Shown piece after piece: positions 60,676 to 64,000 of a stretch of 64,000 bases of DNA. Position 1 is the stretch's first letter. Every line of letters starts with the position of its first letter. The position numbers were made by a program, and so were the translations under genes. The notes beneath the pieces were generated by a model, which saw only the letters and a program-made list of their open reading frames with translations, ran no database searches and had not been told where the DNA came from. This DNA comes from Gyrodactylus bullatarudis (lineage: Eukaryota > Platyhelminthes > Monogenea > Gyrodactylidea > Gyrodactylidae), in contig SSNU01000163.1 of NCBI GenBank assembly GCA_012064415.1, positions 310,001 through 374,000 of the forward strand. The letters are read 5' to 3'.

Positions 60676-62668
60676 AAAACAGCAAAAAAGAGAAAGACAC
60701 AAATATCTGAAACTGAAAGATAGACATTGTGGTTCTTTGTTTAGTCATTATATGAATGTATGAGGAGGATAATGATTACAGGCCTAATATTCTTCTCTTC
60801 TTCATCTTCCATTATTCTATGATAATGTTGCCAAGATGCTAATACACTCACTCCATTCATTGTTCTATATACATTTAGAATATATATGTATTTGTAGACA
60901 CAATATATATTGATGTATTATAATACAAACATACAAAGTATATATGAATGTACACAGACTGAATGATTGATTGAAATCATTTGCTATGATTTGCACGGAT
61001 ATAGATAGATAGGCAGAGTGAGATGCAGTTTGTCATACGTTTAATAATCCACTGTAACGTGTATTACGTACCTCCTATTATTATTAAATATGTAATATGG
61101 AGGATAAACTTTTTTTCAAACAATCTCAGATCTCTTAATATTATGGGCAGCAATAACAATTGAGTTGACTATTTACACAAGGCCTCAACAATTTTAGTAG
61201 AGATTATAGAAAATGCAGCACTTTTTAATGTATTGAATAAAACCTATCAGATTCTGCCAAAGTAACAAGCCATCCTGGGATGATTGAGGAAATTTAGGAA
61301 AATTAATTTATAATTATTATTCGATAATGACGTGTCTATGTATATATTAAATGGATATTCATTCCAAACAAGAAAACAAGACCATACAATGTATGGATTC
61401 ATTCAAACGTCTGATCTCGTTTCTTGCCATTAACTAACCTCGATAAGTTATTACTCATGGCTGATTCATCAAAATTGATGTCTCTTTAAATCTAACTCGA
61501 AAAGAATCAATACGAAAGAATGAAGAGAACTTGCTATTCACTCTGCTTCTGATTTTTCCAACAGTCCAAGTAAAAGTTGTACTCACAATGGCCTTTTCAA
61601 GGATGAATAAAAAATACACACACCTCTATTACATGTTGGATTTGATGTTGACAGAAAAAGTACAAGTCGACAGTTTACTACGAATTAGCTATTCGATTTT
61701 GAAAGAAAAACAAATCTTAAAATTAAATTCACCATCGAAGGGAAAATCTGTTGAAAAATTTATATTTTGATTTTTGTTGATGAATTAGGGCAATAACGAG
61801 TAGCATACATCCTATTATGATCCTTTTGGTAATACAAAATGTATGGTAAATTAAAGATAATACATCTATATAGACTTGTACATAAATACACTGTCCTGAT
61901 ATGAACGTACGTACGTATTTTATTACTTTAATTTCGATTAGTCATTAATAACTCAAACTGACTTTCCCTTTTCATTCGCACACATGTGATACACATTTGG
62001 GGGGTTTTTCACCTTTTCCTTCATTTTTCTATACAGTGAAAATAAACAAAATAAATTACAATTCAGCGTTTTATGCAGATATAAAGGTGACCTTTTGTGT
62101 TTCTTTCAAAACTTTTTCTCTCTTTTGTTCTCTTTGTATCTTCTCCTAGATTTCAAGTGGGTTAATCATCAAGCATAAAAATCTTTGTGTACTTTTTGAG
62201 TAGGGAGAGGGAGGGGCATAGATCTAAATAAGAGTAAACTTTATTTACATGATAAAAAATGCTGTAGTAGTTAATGTCAAAAACTCAAGAATAATGAGGT
62301 CCTTTTGGAATTTATATTACACTGGCATATAAAATTTGGCACATTAAATTATAATTATCAATTGAAAGAAAACATGGTTACTTTTGAAATCTGAGTTGGC
62401 ACCAAACTTTTATTGTTTCTATTCCTCGATTTTAAATTGCGAGGATAATCAAAAGTTTTTTGTTTGTAAGGATAGATTTCAATCGGCAGAATGGGGGTCT
62501 TACTTTATTATTTATTATTGTATTTGGAAATTTTATAACTTCTCAACTTCAATTTAACCACGTAGCTTTAGTTGGAATAGCATTCAAAATTCTAATTGAA
62601 ACTTGTAATTTTTAGCCTTAAATTTTAAATTATATCATACAAATGAACATTGTAACATTTTTTAACAG

Positions 62669-64000
62669 ATGTCCAGACGAGATGCTCAAAAGAATCATGA
62701 GTGATGAAAATTTCAAGGTCTATTTCACTCAAAATCCGACAAATCTCTCCTTAACCTCCCCCACTTCTTCCGGTGCAATGCGTGTGACAATAGACCTTCT
62801 CAACTGTCCAATGAATCAGATTAGCAACTCTCCCAGTGTCTCTACACCCCTGGAAATTTTCATCAATCTAACTCGGCGGATAAACCGACAAATTAACTTG
62901 CTAGCTGAAGTAGAAGCAAAAATACGCTCTGACCCCAATGCCGTACACAGTGACGCTTCAGAGGAAGAATACAACATAAAAATGGTTTGTTGCATTCTTC
63001 TATAGTTTCTCTCCACCATCAGAATTGAATTGATGCTTTAGAAAATACACGTTATGAATTTTATGAAACTAGTCACTCCTAGTGTTCAATCTCTACTGAT
63101 TCCTAATCTGAAGTCGACTTATAGTTCTTTTTTTTGGGCTCTTAAACGAGTCATCTTCAAAGGTATCTATGAGAGATATCTAGCGTTCGATTACATATTC
63201 CAACTTGGAAGCAAAGAAACTATTTTGAGTTTCCATTATTGCTGAAAGAATACCTGATTCCCTGAATCTGAGAAAATGAAAGATACAGTTGCCAGTTAGT
63301 CAAAACCTCACTTTGTGTCCATCTAGGGACTTGTAAATTTGTACAATTTCCCAAAAAACTTCATTCTGTGCCTCTTATCTTGCTAAATACTATACATTGC
63401 TAGATTATACTTTTTCTTTATCATTGTAAACTTGATTTATTGCACATAACTCCTATACAACAACCAATGCATTAAAGTTTTAATTAGCATTGTTGACGTT
63501 CTACTATTTCATCTCTCTTCCAACTGGTAATCGATAATACCTTTCTATAGAAGAATGTTTGAACTTTAAAGATAAATTTTGTTGCACAAAAATACACTAA
63601 ACTAATGCATAACTAGATTTGGTTTTAACAAAAATCTCATTTTTTTCATCAAGAAATAAAAATTTGACCATTCTATCAATTTAAATAAATAAAAAATGTT
63701 CAGCTCAAAGTTCAAAAAATAGGGATATCGAATGATCTGGTTTCCTATGAAAAATCTTAACATAAATCCGAATTCTTGAGTTTTCTTCCCAACCTCATAT
63801 CAATTAGCTTTATAAACATATCTATAACTTGAATATATAGATTCCATAGGTTTTTTACATAATAATAATATTCCTTCTCTTCTAGTTAATCCTCCAATCA
63901 AATCAAGACTTTGACATTTGTCAAAATATCAATATGTTCCTCAACCAGTTCTACACTCACCTGGACATTTTTCTCAGTGGCATTATCAAATATAAAAATG
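62669..64000 (+). CDS. Unidentified gene, partial; two exons seen
   Basis: Exon 62669-62984 follows a pyrimidine-rich acceptor (TTTTTTAACAG) and ends at GTTTGT; an in-frame ATG at 62643 is an alternative start. A second exon from 63886 (acceptor TTCTCTTCTAG) runs to the window edge in the same phase. The translation reads CPDEMLKRIMSDENFKVYF, then a Ser/Pro-rich part, INLTRRINRQINLLAEVEAK, an acidic SDASEEEYN, and in the next exon FLNQFYTHLDIFLSGIIKY. It appears helical. I recognise no family. The intron would be 901 nt. It could be a further part of the upstream gene or a separate gene. Confidence 0.5.

Larger units (their letters stand above)
60198..62668. other. Intron or intergenic DNA after the GTPase-domain exon
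   Basis: Contains an AC repeat at 60611-60629 and a GAT repeat at 60654-60675. A frame of about 79 codons at 61531 has no domain support. No FF or RhoGAP exon was recognised. Confidence 0.5.

Noticed and set aside
61531..61770. 79-codon frame as a further p190RhoGAP exon
   Set aside because: It has no resemblance to FF or GAP domains, and the flanking splice sites are not convincing.

Overview
This is nuclear DNA from an invertebrate animal. It is AT-rich, has no rRNA or clear tRNA, and carries split metazoan genes: an Iroquois homeobox gene, a central-class Hox gene with a UbdA peptide, a BCL11-type zinc-finger gene, an SLC4 transporter and a p190RhoGAP-type gene. I could close most gene models by hand: exon phases match and totals are whole codons. 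Many introns are only 25-40 nt, which is exceptional for an animal. Gene density is about one per 5 kb. The Hox sequence ([17 protein letters not shown] after the homeodomain) recalls spiralian Lox4/Lox2 as much as arthropod Ubx/abd-A. My best inference is a reduced spiralian such as an orthonectid or dicyemid; an AT-rich crustacean is the main alternative. Species identity is inference only.

Layout. 1-3.3 kb: SLC4 transporter (+), 5' end outside the window. 4.1-5.9 kb: two head-to-head genes for related, very charged, disordered proteins of unknown function, each with a TATA box. 6-20 kb: gene-poor, with inverted repeats, a small transposon-like element, LINE fragments and a duplicated ~200 bp block. 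20.1-21.9 kb: Iroquois (+). 23-27.6 kb: fragments of one non-LTR retrotransposon family. 28.6-30.5 kb: CRAL-TRIO/Sec14 protein (-). 31.9-41.0 kb: four tightly packed + strand genes (BCL11-like zinc finger, coiled-coil CCDC186-like, SGT1, C2CD3-like). 41-49 kb: no convincing gene. 49.0-55.5 kb: Hox gene with a 5.3 kb intron holding a hairpin and a transposon with a nested LINE. 56.0-59.0 kb: ACAA2-type thiolase and PHF10-type PHD protein (both -). 59.2 kb on: p190RhoGAP N-terminal exon (+). 62.7 kb to the end: partial unknown gene (+).

The genes do not form one pathway. The most unusual features are the ultra-short introns, the uncharacterised charged-protein gene pair with a 360 bp near-identical internal duplication, the dense 31.9-41.0 kb cluster with an acceptor-like site just after a poly(A) signal, and several unnamed repeat families.
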